Assembly: GCA_021399435.1 (NCBI GenBank)
Contig: JAJTUP010000144.1
Coordinates: 1 to 64,000 of the forward strand
Direction: 5' to 3'
Length of the DNA: 64,000 bases
Source of the DNA: Diaporthe sp. PMI_573
Taxonomy: Eukaryota; Ascomycota; Sordariomycetes; Diaporthales; Diaporthaceae
In this document: piece after piece, positions 1-10,767 of the stretch
Layout: each line of letters begins with the position of its first letter
How positions within the stretch are numbered: position 1 is the stretch's first letter
Position numbers and translations under genes: made by a program
The notes under the pieces: model-generated
What the model was told of the DNA's origin: nothing
The model's input: the letters and a program-made list of their open reading frames with translations, nothing else
Database searches by the model: none

Positions 1-15
1 TGCTGAGCACGGGGA

Positions 16-873
16 GTGAGATCTCAGATGAGTTGGGCCACAGATGCAGGATCCAACGCGTCCAACGATTGGAAGTGGATAGTTGATTGCGCACCCTGTG
101 GCTTGGCCCGAATGACTATCGAAAATCATGTCTGGGTATTTGTACTCATCCACTCTCAAGAGTCCAGAATGGTCAGAGAGAAAGTCGTCTGCTACATAAT
201 CTCTGTGCGCACCACCATCGAATCGGCACAAGGGCCATCTACAGGACGGCCAAATGGGTACAAAATGTGGATGAAAGAGCAGAAGGCTACGATTTTCAGC
301 ATGGATGATGACGAGTACGAAGTGTACTGCCGCGAGCCTGTGCTGATGGTATCGGATCCTTTGAAATGGTGGCTAGAATCGGCCCAGCAAAGGCGATTCC
401 CTAACTTATCCTTGATGGCCATCGACATTCTGTCGATTGCGCCTATGTCTACTGAGACAGAGCGACTCTTCTCCAAATCCAAACTTACGGTAACTGACCA
501 GCGAGGATCTATGAATATTGAAACTTTGAACCTCTTGGAATGCCTACGATCCTGGGACAGGAGCGCCCTAATAGTCCCTTCAGAAGTAAGCATTCCGCTT
601 CGGGAGGTGTTCGATTGTCTAATTATCGACTCTAGTGTTGCTATATCGACCCGGCAGCAACGGGTACAATCTCCGATGCTCAGGATTCTGAGGGTGATAA
701 GAAAGGCGGCCGCGGAGACGTTTTGTTGTTGGATTCTGTTGTTGGATCGTGTAGGGATTATGAATGCACTTCATAAAAATAAAAAAAGGCTGGTCTTGTT
801 ATTGACTGTAATTATTCTTTGGGTCAGTTATTATGATCGCAATGAGAGGTCCTTTGGGGCTTTATATCTTTAA
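16..873 (+). pseudogene. hAT-family transposase, C-terminal relic
   Basis: The open frame holds the C-terminal dimerisation region of a hAT transposase, best seen at about 355-558. It reads WWLESAQQRRFPNLSLMAID, followed by an SIAPMSTETERLFSKSK block and an ETLNLLECLRSW block. This is the conserved hAT pattern in which a hydrophobic helix precedes the S/A-x-E-R-x-F-S motif. No BED zinc finger or catalytic core is visible upstream, so this is a fragment. The frame outside the core has no recognisable content and may be decayed sequence. It probably ended up here by transposon insertion and decay. A second, unrelated-looking hAT tail lies near 13.7-14.0 kb on the other strand. Confidence 0.7.
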
Positions 874-1039
874 GTGATCCCGTCTAGGACTTCAAACTTT
901 AATATTGATCTTGACCCTGAAGTTGAGGGGGAAGTTCTTCCAACACAATTCGACGATGGCTTTGGGAAGCTTGGAGGCAGGTACGGCGCAAGGCCACGAG
1001 TGATGTGTTATGTTTGGACTAATAGTGTAGACCACAGTT

Positions 1040-1215
1040 TGCACTGTAGTCTAGTCTGATGGTGACGGACGGACCGATAGTCCAGTCTGCACGTCTCAAT
1101 CAGACTGCCAGTCCGGTCTGCACAATCTCAGTCAGACTGCCAGTCCAGTCTGACCAAAGTCGGACGACTGCTAGTTTAGTCTGGCCAAGTCAGACGGACT
1201 AAAGGGGCAGTCTGA
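1040..1215. repeat. Short tandem and inverted CAGTCTG-type repeats
   Basis: The stretch is packed with the heptamer CAGTCTG/CAGACTG and its variants in both orientations. A unit of about 32 bp beginning CAGACTGCCAGTCC starts at 1101 and again at 1133, with looser copies on both sides. It lies between the hAT relic and the next gene. Dense short repeats of this kind occur near the ends of hAT and Tc1 elements as transposase binding sites, but that role is only inferred. Confidence 0.6.
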
Positions 1216-1216
1216 G

Positions 1217-1729
1217 GTGTCCGGACGGACTATTTGGACTATTAGGAGCGCTGGTCTCCTCTTCCTAGAGGGGACGCCCCTGCCAGTCCCGGAGGCGACC
1301 GATGAACGCAGATACAGATATACACCAGTTCACAAGGTCCCGGTCCGCAAAGTTGTGGATAACTTCCCGTTCGAGACATACAGTCGTTACGCAGACCATC
1401 TCGAGACTTTGGTGCTGCTCAACCTGCAGGAAAAGGTGCCGGCGCTCGCGAAGAACTCGGGGCTTTGGGAGCGTATATTTGAAGCGATGGAGCAGTGTGT
1501 AGACAAAGCGGAATACATTGATGACTGCGTTAAGGAGTGCTATAAACGGCAAGTTGATCAGATGAGATGGGAACGTCAACGGGGTTACTTCCCACCAAGC
1601 CTGTGCGTTCCCAAACAGACGGCCTTGCAGAAGGACGGACGGCGAGTTGACGCGGTTGAGGACGATGTCGACATTAAGATGGAAGCGGTCTGGCTTACAA
1701 AACGAGACGGGGAGAAGTGGGAGAATTAG
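1217..1729 (+). CDS. Unrecognised protein, probably 5'-incomplete
   Basis: A 170-codon open frame with a protein-like, charged composition ends in TAG. It contains a helical stretch rich in Glu, Lys and Leu (residues about 45-125) and an acidic C-terminus. I do not recognise the family. The frame opens with GTG, and the only in-frame ATG lies far inside near residue 90, so the true start is probably in an upstream exon or has been lost. The 5' end abuts the CAGTCTG repeat field. A captured gene fragment is as likely as a functional gene. Confidence 0.4.
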   Translation: MSGRTIWTIRSAGLLFLEGTPLPVPEATDERRYRYTPVHKVPVRKVVDNFPFETYSRYADHLETLVLLNLQEKVPALAKNSGLWERIFEAMEQCVDKAEYIDDCVKECYKRQVDQMRWERQRGYFPPSLCVPKQTALQKDGRRVDAVEDDVDIKMEAVWLTKRDGEKWEN

Positions 1730-1895
1730 AAGTAGAATGGCTCTCTACTGGTCAATTTCTTATCTTTGCGTGTATGTGTGGGCTGACTAACAGATAAAAC
1801 ACCAGGGGTTCTAGAGCAAAGGCATCAATACAGCTTCATCTTCCGCGGTCTCCTTATCCCAAGCTCCAACTAGGTCTTGCACGTCGTCTACGCGA

Positions 1896-2669
1896 CTAGG
1901 CTATACATCCGGCCAAAACACCATCATAAGTATGCGGAACTTGGTCGCTTACTATCCATCCCAGGAGCCACAATGCAGCTTTACTGGCATCTTCACTCCC
2001 GCAAAACGCCGCCCACGCCCCGCCTTTGCTGTCGCTCAGTTCTAGCCGCCCCGTCTTATCCCTAAATTGTAGGACGACCGACCAGCAGGTCTTGTACCCA
2101 TCAGTTGTCACAGGCTCCGGCATACCAAACACAACCGCCAGACGGTAGTACAATAATTGTGAGGAAATGGCGTCATGCAAGAAGAAGCTCTTCTCGACTG
2201 CGTGTTTTCGACGTTCGTCTCCAGACGTGCAGACTTCGAGTTGAAGGCTTTGTTGCGGTGTGGTTGGTCGAAACCGGGCAAAGGAGCACCACTCAATATC
2301 ATCCTCGGGTACAAAACTGTCGTCCGCATAGCTCCAGTCAAATCGAGACCTCTTCAGGAGTGCATTGGCAGTACGTTGAGGAATCCGTTCGCGATTGTGC
2401 AGAACGACAGTTCTGTCTGCTTTGGGGCAATGTTTCTGAAAGAGCTCCGAACATCTTCGGAGGTTCTTGTATTCCCCAAACAGATAATGGAACAAGGACT
2501 GTTGCTCCAGAGGTTTCAACAAGTTGAAGTCATGGCTGGGTTCCTTGCTGCATAGAAGCCGTTCAAGCCGTTTCGCGGGCAGCTTGCCAGTTGCAATTCT
2601 TTGCCTCTTAGGACCAGGCACGCCAACAGGAATGGACTGAACCGTAGAACTAGGGGCATGGCGTTTCAT
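1896..2669 (-). CDS. Conserved-looking fungal hypothetical protein, 257 aa
   Basis: The start is placed at the ATG at 2669 (MKRHAPSSTV...). The open frame runs further upstream, but that part crosses a homopolymer tract and contains no good start. The N-terminus is basic with a KRQR cluster, a possible nuclear signal. The middle has an FxPEDDIEWCSFARFRP segment. The C-terminus reads TDGYKTCWSVVLQFRD, then SKGGAWAAFCGSEDASKAALWLL. The composition is that of a real intronless gene. I do not recognise the family and assign no function. Confidence 0.55.
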   Translation of the reverse strand: MKRHAPSSTVQSIPVGVPGPKRQRIATGKLPAKRLERLLCSKEPSHDFNLLKPLEQQSLFHYLFGEYKNLRRCSELFQKHCPKADRTVVLHNRERIPQRTANALLKRSRFDWSYADDSFVPEDDIEWCSFARFRPTTPQQSLQLEVCTSGDERRKHAVEKSFFLHDAISSQLLYYRLAVVFGMPEPVTTDGYKTCWSVVLQFRDKTGRLELSDSKGGAWAAFCGSEDASKAALWLLGWIVSDQVPHTYDGVLAGCIA

Positions 2670-2748
2670 TTTGCGGACAATATATGGTAAGTGTTGTGGG
2701 AATAGATAATTCGAATAGAATGTATCTGCGGCATGTAGCCGCTTTATA

Positions 2749-2771
2749 TAGGTTTTTTTTTTGGGGGGGGG
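2749..2771. repeat. Poly-T/poly-G homopolymer run
   Basis: A run of T is followed directly by a run of G just upstream of the minus-strand gene start at 2669. It is low-complexity sequence, prone to length error. It limits confidence in any reading frame that crosses it. Confidence 0.8.
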
Positions 2772-2933
2772 GCTGGGGAGGTGGCAAGGGCCGGCTCTGC
2801 TGCCTAGAAATCCGCCAACGGACCTTGCATGACTAATAACTTTTTCCACTTCTCGTCCCTGGTCTATCAAACCTGCGTTTGACAGGAACAGTTCGGACAG
2901 ACCAAGGCAGCGAGAAAATCTTTCCACTAACAA

Positions 2934-4203
2934 TAATCGAAGAAAGTAGGCATAGGGAGGCCTCTAGCAGCACTGCCTACAGGGTAGCCCCAACAGTTAC
3001 GCAGCAGAGAGTCGAACTACTGGGGTTGGCTTTTGCAGTTAATGTATACATAGGCCATCAAGCTGGACAAATATCAGAATGGCCTGTTGGTTAATTTCGG
3101 ATGTGCCTGGACAGGAGCCGTACTGCCTTATTCGCCTGGCAAGCAAGGAGAGTGTGGAGATCTGGTTGACTCACCTGTTACCGAAACCCAGGCGTGGAAC
3201 TGCCAACTCGGTTCGTCATGAGCATCGGCGACGCTCCGCAGGCAGCCAGCGCTCCGGTTGCTTTACCTGCTCTCATAATTACAGTCAAGAAAGGCAAAAT
3301 GTGTCCCATCGTAAATTGCTAACTTCACGTCACGCCATCGCCAGCTGCTGATTACGGAGACCCAGTACCGCCCTATATAAGTAGTGGAAGAGGACTGAAT
3401 ATCCATGACGGCGTGAATCATAATAATCGGACCGAAACAAGTGCCTCTTGGATCTGAAGTTGCGTCGGCAGAGGCCGTTCAGCTGAGCCTGACCCTCCAC
3501 CAAGCCTGGTCAACTTCACAGCTGGCGTAACCACCCACCCCTGGCATGGGTGATGAGAGTCACCTGCTTCAACCCCTGGGAGGGATGTCCAGGGCCAGCC
3601 GCATGATTCGTCGGGGAGCCTACCTTGCAAGCCGCACGATAGGTCCAAACAGGGCCAGGCTGTGATAAGGCGCTAGGTGCCTGGCGTACTTCGTATATGC
3701 AATGTAATTAATCCTGACACCCTCACGTACGAAGGCAGCAGAGCCGAATGCCTAGCACCGACAGATTGAGGAATTCCCTATTTAGGCAATTTTGGCTGCT
3801 ACCCATCGCTGGGTACATATCCGTCTTCCAATGTAGGAATGTGTTGGTTTATCCCGATGGGGCAATTTCATCGGCGAGCCCTCGCTCGTAATCGTGCGAA
3901 GTGTTGCAGGCGTTTTTGTTAGCGTTTGGTGACAGAGGAGCTTCGCTACTGCCAATTTCCGGATTGCTGCACCCTGGCTGAAGACTCGGGCTAAATCCCC
4001 GGTCTGGTCCGGCGTTGTATGAGCCATTGCCTTTTTTAGGCTTTGTGAGGCCGTCATCGTCGGTGGAACCTCGCCAAGGTTAGGTGAGCCGAATGTCCAG
4101 GCTACAGTGAAGGCGCGAATTACCCAATAAGGAAGTTCTGTGGTGTAAACCATGGCCCCTCTCTAATGCCCCCTCGAAGCGATCAGCGAGGCAGACTCCG
4201 GCC
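2934..4203. other. Stretch without a supported gene
   Basis: Several open frames of 70-120 codons occur here on both strands, but none shows a recognisable domain, a convincing start context or conserved-looking composition. I see no terminal inverted repeats either. I treat this as intergenic or decayed transposon sequence. Confidence 0.5.
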
Positions 4204-4209
4204 TTTTTC

Positions 4210-4235
4210 TTTTTTTTTTTTTTTTTTTTTTTTTT
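4210..4235. repeat. 26-nt poly-T tract
   Basis: An uninterrupted run of 26 T lies 18 nt before the open frame of the truncated MFS permease. It may be a simple slippage product. No retrotransposon body that would explain it as a reverse-oriented poly-A tail is visible to its right. Confidence 0.85.
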
Positions 4236-4253
4236 GATCAGGAGTCCAGCCGG

Positions 4254-4592
4254 ATGCTAGTTTCCGTGACATGCGGTGTGATTTCTTGCATACCGCTGAC
4301 GGGGTTGGTAATTACCGGACTTATCACTGTCATAAGCGTGCCTTTCCTGTACTGGAAACTCGACAACAATGTGGAGTCGGCACGCTTCTTGAACGAGCTG
4401 GAGCGTGCCCAGGCCATAGAGCGACTCCGTGCGAATCAGAGCAGCGCGTCATCCAATAAGTTCAAGTGGAAACAGGTCTTCGAGACCGCTTTCGACATCA
4501 AGACGTGGCTCTTCATCGTCATGGCTTTCGGTAACAACCTGGGCGCGCAGGTCACCAATACCTTTAGACCACTGATCCTGAACGGTCTTTGA
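4254..4592 (+). pseudogene. MFS allantoate-permease-like transporter, internal fragment
   Basis: About 112 codons match the middle of a fungal anion:cation symporter of the MFS (Dal5/allantoate permease type). A hydrophobic segment (VISCIPLTGLVITGLITVIS) is followed by FLYWKLDNNVESARFLNELE. Then comes the cytoplasmic loop with ERAQAIERLRAN, and the next helix begins DIKTWLFIVMAFGNNLGAQV. Full family members are about 450-550 aa with 12 helices, so both ends are missing. The frame stops at 4592, exactly where a kinase-family fragment begins, so the two were joined by a rearrangement. No transport function is expected. Confidence 0.75.
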
Positions 4593-5923
4593 ATAGGACC
4601 ACTCTGCTCAACATCCCCTTTGGAATAAGACCAAGGCAGTATGGTGTTATCTATCCGGGATCTTGGCAACTCCGTGACGACAAAACTACCTTGGAATTCC
4701 TTCTTCGCCCACGCCGATACCGTCTTCTTCTTAAAGACCAGGTCCCGAAAAGGGCCACTGAGCATCCAATCCCGTCTTCCAAGAGATCCAAACCCTCCTC
4801 AGGAGTTCTTCTGAGAGAAGCTACTGAAAGTCCCTTGCCCCAGGACCGGATGACTATCGTCCGACCTGCTGTGGTCGATGTTGACGTCTTGGTCAGCAAT
4901 GGACTCTGTGAGAACCAGACTTTGAACATGGTGGACAGTGCCACGGGCCAACTCGAGTACTCTATCAAGTGCATCGACCGATACCTCAAAAGGGGCGATT
5001 ATGCCGATGTCTTCAAAGCAGTTTGGAAGGACGGGTCCTCACGGCCGGCGGTTGTTGCGGTTAAGATCCACAAGATTGCCGTCGCAGCGGAGGCGAACGA
5101 CATCGCTGCCGCCGCCAGTCGCTGGAAGCGAGAGCTTGAAGTGCACAGGTATCTTGAACATGTACGCTTCTACAGTCAATACTAATTAATACCATATGGA
5201 CTATTACAATCAGCTGACGGAGTCGGACAGCCGTGTATTCCCGACCTCCTTGCCTTCGACTCTCGCCTCCTAGCTCTGATCATCGAACATCACGATTCTC
5301 GCGATCTCGCCACGCCTCAGTGGTGTTTTCCCTCCGGGCCGAATGCGCATCACTTTAAAGGTAGCATCAATGACGCTTGCCACATTCTTGCGGATGTCTC
5401 CGGCGCTCTAGCCTACTTAGCCGACCAAGACATCGTCCATAATGACATCAAAGCAGGCAATATCCTTTACCGCACCGCCGATCCCACAGGCAGAGGGCAC
5501 AAGGCGAGTGCCGTCGTTATCGATTTCGGACTTTCGCGGAACGTAAAAACTCAACATGATGACTTCGGAGGCGGATCACCCTGGTACTTGCCGCCCGAGT
5601 GGCTACACGGCGGAAGACGAGGCCCACGGGCGGATATCTTCTCCTTAGGTGTCGTGATGCTCTACCTGCTGCGTTGCATCACACTTCCGGATAAAGGACG
5701 GGGCTGGAACTTGAATGCGGTTCAGCAGCACGCACCCGGTGCCACAACCTCCATGAGGGCTTGGTTGGCTCATGTCACATGCCGGGGAGAGGAGCTTAAC
5801 GGTGCCGGAGCGAGCAGCAAGGAAACTAAGCTCCGGTCACTTGTGAGACGGATGTTGCTTGATGAGGGCTCCCGCATTAGTGCTTGCAACCTGGCGACTC
5901 AGACTGCTGAATGGGCATCCTAG
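4589..5923 (+). pseudogene. Protein kinase with N-terminal linker, 5'-truncated and probably frameshifted
   Basis: The first block (4589-5161) carries a basic linker (PSSKRSKPSSG) and the kinase N-lobe: YADVFKAVWKDG, VVAVKIHK and the helix-C stretch ELEVHRYLEH. It ends at a GTACGC donor. The second block (from about 5216 to 5923) carries DIVHNDIKAGNILY (HND instead of HRD), VIDFGLSR (DFG) and GGSPWYLPPEW (APE-like), then the C-lobe. The obvious intron is 5162-5213, but joining there puts the second block out of frame with a stop soon after. A one-base indel or an unseen splice variant is needed. The ATG at 4589 lies in the junction with the MFS fragment, so the native N-terminus is lost. Related fragments lie at 22.7-23.7 kb and 40.9-41.3 kb. 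Confidence 0.7.
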
Positions 5924-6505
5924 ATTCCTAGCTGCAGTGGTATTAGCATAAGCTTTGTCCACATGGATTGATATCTCTTGGGATTAACTTAGTCTGAGAA
6001 ATGATTTCTTTAAGGTTTAATTTTAATTAGTCTAAGAAATATTAAATATTCTTTACAATTCTCAATACAGTACAGGGCACGATGAGGTATTTGCGGCTGC
6101 GGTACCAATAGTAACAGGCTGGTTTGAGGCTGTAAATACCGGCTGCTCACGAGGCCTTCGCCACTTGTCGTTAATGTGATCGGCCCACATCTCACTCTGT
6201 TTATTTACCGATGAAAGGAGGCATAGGCCTATATTATGGATGACAACGTATCTCCCGTTGATTTTCCTGTCGATCATCCCCTCGTTCCTCCTCCTCCTGA
6301 CTCTACGGTACTACTAATTACTGAAGAAGCCACAAATAAACCATGTTGGGGCTTTGAGAAGGTATTTTGAGGTCGTCACATTACTTATCTTGTGGAATTT
6401 TTGCTTCCACAAAAGCTAGAGTCTGTGGAACATATTCTGTTGCCCACCTATATACTAATTTTAGAGAATCATGTAGCTGGCGTCCTGGTTGTGCGGCCGA
6501 GGGAT

Positions 6506-6889
6506 TCACCTGAAAAGTACAAATTGAAGGAATAAAAAGTTCTGCCCGTCCAGTTCCTTCTCCAAGAGGAAAAGCGCAATGTAGTCACCGCAGCCCCCCG
6601 GGCTAGGGTATGTGGCCGACTGGAGGCTCACCTCTGGGTGGTCCGAGTTGCTAAGAGCCAATTTGGTCATATCGATAAGCTCGCTATCGTGGATCTTGAA
6701 GCCTGTCTCTTCCTCAATCTCCTTCGCAGCCAGTGGGATCGACGGCAGTACAAACAGCCGAGGAGGATCCCTTCGAGGAAGCCGAGGCTGAAGATCCTCC
6801 ATATCCTCTGAGCCTGTAGCGGGTGAGTAATCCGCCCTGCCTGAAGTCAAGATCCGGTTACAAGGCCTATTTGCCGGATTCTTGTGCAT
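6506..6889 (-). pseudogene. Nudix hydrolase, damaged fragment
   Basis: The translation contains AAKEIEEETGFKIHDSELID, the second half of the Nudix box (KExxEETG) followed by the typical fungal ADP-sugar pyrophosphatase-like continuation. Then come SLQSATYPSPGGCGDYIALF and LLEKELD. The first half of the box (G-x5-E before the KE helix) is absent and replaced by unrelated residues. The frame ends soon after the FLLEKELD strand, so both ends are incomplete. Metal-dependent hydrolysis is not expected. It lies head to tail just downstream of the RING gene on the same strand, and its open frame overlaps the 3' end of that gene. Confidence 0.65.
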
Positions 6890-6893
6890 TGTT

Positions 6894-7477
6894 TTAGATA
6901 TTTCCAACATTATAATAAATACAGGGCCAAATCTCTTGTACAATCCCTCTACAGTAAGGGCAAGGGATGTTCACGCGTGTAGGATTATGCTTCAACCACA
7001 AGCTAGCATAACTCACATAACATTCGTCGCAAAAGATGTGTCCTGTAATATTATTAGCGATCAGAATAATCATATTGCAACAGGGCGATTATACCACATT
7101 GAAGTGCTAGAAGAGGAGACTCTCCATTCATCTTTCTGTAGCAAATCGAACATTCATCCAGTTTCCACAACCTACAAAGCTCCTGCTCTTCAAACGGGTC
7201 ACGTTGGCAACGCTTATGGCTTCTTATCTCTGCGCAATCCATACATATCATCTGCGATAACATGTAAGAATGGAAAATACCTCAAAAAGCGTATACTTAC
7301 ATGCCCACATCCATTATATCCGTATCTCTCTGTTAAAAGAGCAGAAAAGCAGATTGTACAGTTGTCGACGTCAACGGTGAAGTCAATTATTTGTTTCTGT
7401 AAGTCCATTTGATTATTGGTCCCAGGTCGAATGGCTGGCGTCCTTGACGTGTAGGGGTTGGCTTGGCGATTGTCCAT
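6894..7477 (-). CDS. Two-RING zinc-finger protein, three exons, 160 aa
   Basis: Exons are 7301-7477, 7095-7251 and 6894-7042. The introns are 49 and 52 nt with GTAAGT/GTATAA donors and CAG acceptors, and all phases agree. The protein has a first RING-like half (C40-x2-C43, C57-x-H59-x2-C62-x2-C65) that lacks a clear final C-x2-C pair. A complete C3HC4 RING follows (C93-x2-C96, C111-x-H113-x2-C116-x2-C119, C139-x2-C142). RING proteins usually act as E3 ubiquitin ligases, which is the likely role; the substrate is unknown. The start is the ATG at 7477, with an in-frame ATG at 7408 as alternative. An extra upstream exon cannot be excluded. The CGH in exon 1 and the ICMDC in exon 2 meet only after splicing, which strongly supports the model. 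Confidence 0.72.
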
Positions 7478-7534
7478 GCAATCTTGCGAGTACAAATAGA
7501 AATTGTCAAATATACAGTATCTTTCACCTGACAC

Positions 7535-9519
7535 AGGCTGTATTTACATTTTTCGATCCAAGTCTACTGTATATGTAGTATGGTGCTACATCGGCGGGGA
7601 TGGTTTGCCAGTGCTGACCGCTACTTGAAGCACCTTGCAGACCCAGGTACTACCGGTATATAAATACTATGCATAACAGTAGTATTGTACTATAATACTG
7701 TTTTATAATCTAAATGCGCTTCCGCTGAATATAGTACTACGTAGAATCCTTTTGCTAGGTACTTTGCTATGTAAAAGTATGAGTGGGTACCCATGTTTCT
7801 GTTTTTGGTTTCAATGCAAAAGTACGGTGCAACATACGACACAGGTTAACGAGATACGCAGGTCTTTTACTTTTACATACTACTGGCTAATAAGCACCGA
7901 AATCCAATTTACCGGGGACATGCCTCATGTGAAGCAAAGACCGGTATCTAGTTTTCAATTTGTGCTCAAATTTAATGGTCACTTTCATATGACCCGGTTT
8001 AAATGCAAGTTATGGAGTAGGTGGCCTGACCGGATAGCCCGTCTGCAAAAAAAACCGCCGCTAACTCCAAGTACCACCAAAACCTTTCGTGTTAGTATCC
8101 TAATTATTCTACAACCACATCATATGTGCTTGATTATTATTAAACCATCATCTTCATAATAGGTGTCTGATTCGAATGATGTTAAAATAATTGTTAGAAT
8201 TGATGGTTGTGGTGGTAAAATAGGTGGAAGGGTTGCGGGGTCCTGATTTTGGTACAAAGCTACCGGCGGTTTCTTTTGCAGAGCGCCTGCCGGAGTCATC
8301 CACATGCAGGGTACAAATCGGAAAGCCCATTATCTATATCATAGAAAGACAGGGATTTCCTCTGCATTAGCGATGGTCGTCTGCATACACATACAGTCAG
8401 GAACGCCTGCTAACGCGAGATGATCGATTGGTTTCAATCTCATTGGACTGGGAGGGGTCGCCGTATTGTTTCCTTCTCCTTTTTAGGTAAAGGTGAAAGG
8501 GGCTTGGTTGGGTACCCACAGGTGTGTACTCATTTTTCTTTGCTTCGGGCCCCCAATCCTCCTAGCGGGACCCCTCACTGCCGCTGTTACCCGAGGTGAA
8601 CGGGCCTGTGTGTTGAACCGATACCTTCGCCGTTCTTTACAAATATCCCCACCAGAGAATTCTCCTGCGATGTCTTTTTGTCAATTTGGGACCAAGACTG
8701 GATTTTTCTAAGGTGGTCGATGGTGGACTTCATAGTTTTATTGATCGTCATGTCGTGAATATCTTCAGGAGCCGTCAAGCTGCAACTTCGCTCTATGTTT
8801 CTTGTTCTCCCAGTGGTTCTTGAGAATCTCAAAGTCTTTCTTCGTGAAATTTTTTATGTAGCTTGACTGAACCTGCGAATGGCCACAAACCGAGGGAGTA
8901 AGCTTATGACAATACACCATCGCATTGGTCATCCTTCATCAGCCGTCATCTAGCAGGTTGTCACGAGCTCGAGGCTCCACTATTGTGGAGCGCTATTGGG
9001 TATATAAACGAGCGTCAGAAGCTCAACTTCTATAGTTTACAACTTGCTCTAATCGACATGCCCTGCTCGGATTCGTGACATCAGGCAAGACGAAAACGAG
9101 CCAGGCGCCAGAATCAGAAAGAGGTTTCTGTCCCACGATTTCAACAAAACACGAAATGTATATCAGCGACAGCTTTATCGCGCCATTCGCCCCAGGCATA
9201 CTAGCGACGAAGCCGCTTCCTGTCCGTGACTGCAGCTGCCTAAAGGCTCCACTCTTAAAGCCAGGGCGAGTGTCGTCCCCTCAGCCGGCCGCTCTTAACG
9301 ACATCGATTTGGCGTGGGAGGATGAACCCTGATGAACCCTGATGAACCCTTATTAACATCAAACTAGCTCCGGATCCTTCAGGTGACCGTTAAAAACTTC
9401 CGAAAGTTATTGGAGTTTGTACACTCATCAAAGGGACGATAGACTTTATCATTGAAAAACCTGGTGACGGGTCAGTCCAGTTTAGAGTCCTCGGCTACAG
9501 CCAAACCTCCTTAGTCTAC
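7535..9519. other. AT-rich stretch without a supported gene
   Basis: Only short frames without recognisable domains or good starts are present. A small direct repeat, three copies of the decamer GATGAACCCT, occurs at 9321-9350. I see no RNA gene or terminal repeats in this stretch. Confidence 0.5.
9321..9350. repeat. Three tandem copies of a 10-bp unit
   Basis: GATGAACCCT is repeated three times without mismatch. It is a simple slippage-type repeat, with no evidence that it is functional. Confidence 0.9.
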
Positions 9520-9521
9520 TA

Positions 9522-10035
9522 CCGTATTAATTGAGAAAATTCAATTTTGCGCTAGGCCAGTAGTGGCATGGCGGCCAGCCACTGACCAGGGCCTCCATCA
9601 GGGGCAAATCGCCCCGTTTTTCACCCCGCCGGATTTGCTGTGCACCAGGACAAGGGCATTTTGCCAATTGCCTCGACTTCGTCATGGGCAATATACTCCT
9701 CTTGATCATCCAGACTAGTGACAGGTACCTCCTCGAAGAGCCTGACCTCGTCCACTACAGCCTCAGCCGTTTCCCAGCCAGAATAGTCGTACTGCGTGAA
9801 GTCGAATCCTTTGATCCGTAGGCTATGCCTCTCATCAAGTCACGCGGCAGTGGGAATAGCTTCAAAAGTCAGTTCTGGCCAGGAGAATGCAATAGGGGCT
9901 CGGAAATACCTGGGAATTGGGTTGTGCGGCCTTGGCGAGGCGCTATACTGGTTTTGGCAGCGCGTTAGGCCTGTTATCGTTAGAAAGGCTGGGGAAGCCT
10001 GCTAGCGCAAAATTGAATTTTCTCAATTAATACGG
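9522..10035. mobile_element. 514-bp MITE of Tc1/mariner type, TA-flanked
   Basis: The ends form an essentially perfect terminal inverted repeat of about 34 bp: CCGTATTAATTGAGAAAATT at the left and its complement at the right (10002-10035). It is flanked on each side by TA, the target duplication expected for Tc1/mariner/pogo superfamily elements. No transposase or long conserved frame lies inside, so it is non-autonomous. An autonomous partner with the same ends was not found in the window. The interior is moderately GC-rich and without recognisable genes. Confidence 0.85.
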
Positions 10036-10037
10036 TA

Positions 10038-10767
10038 CGATAATGAAAATCACCTCTCAGGCTTGCATCTCTGTACTAATGATGGCTTGAACCAATCAGA
10101 AGCTAGAGGAACGGAAAGCCAAGCCACATCACCACTAAAGATCCTGACAGGATCCTTCGACACAGTTCCCCGGGCCGCCGCCAAGCCCTGCATCATAGTG
10201 GCCTTTAAGTCAGCCGCCATACCGTACTTTTGGTAAGGCTGCAGAAAGGGTCACTACTGACCTTCAATTAGCTATTAAGATACCTCTGCTCCCAAAACAT
10301 CTCAGCAGCTCTAAAGTATTTAATGGCTTCACGAGTTTAATACGCTTCCCATGAGTGAAGGCATCTCTCAGCCCTGTAATGTCGGTTTCTGGCGGCACAC
10401 CGGGATTACAGTGGAGGATGAACTGGGTACAGGCGTCTAATGATTGTGTGGTGTTATTATGTTGTTATTATTATGCTAAAATCCAACAGGAGAAGGAAGT
10501 AAAAGTTCGGACTTCAAGCATCGTGAGAGACCTCTCATCTTCCCTAACGCATTCGTCTACAACTCAAAGCAATGACATGGGTTTCTGTAGATCGAAACAG
10601 GATATCATCAGCAGCCGGGAATGCGAGCGTAGGGAAGACAAATGGATGGGGGGCCCCGGAGTCCAGGGGAAAGAAAGTGGAATGGTCACAATCAAGGCTG
10701 CAGGGTGTTGGAATGATATGAGATAGGGCTGTGGTTGAACCGAAGGCCACCATTTATTCTCTGTCCT
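10038..10767. other. Intergenic stretch downstream of the AAA ATPase gene
   Basis: No supported coding frame is seen. It lies between the MITE and the 3' end of the minus-strand BCS1-like gene. Confidence 0.5.

Noticed and set aside
4204..4592. LINE with poly-A tail in reverse orientation
   Set aside because: The sequence to the right of the poly-T tract is a transporter fragment and not a reverse transcriptase element.
9321..9350. Possible telomere-like or CRISPR-like repeat
   Set aside because: Only three decamer copies, without spacers or the TTAGGG unit of fungal telomeres.
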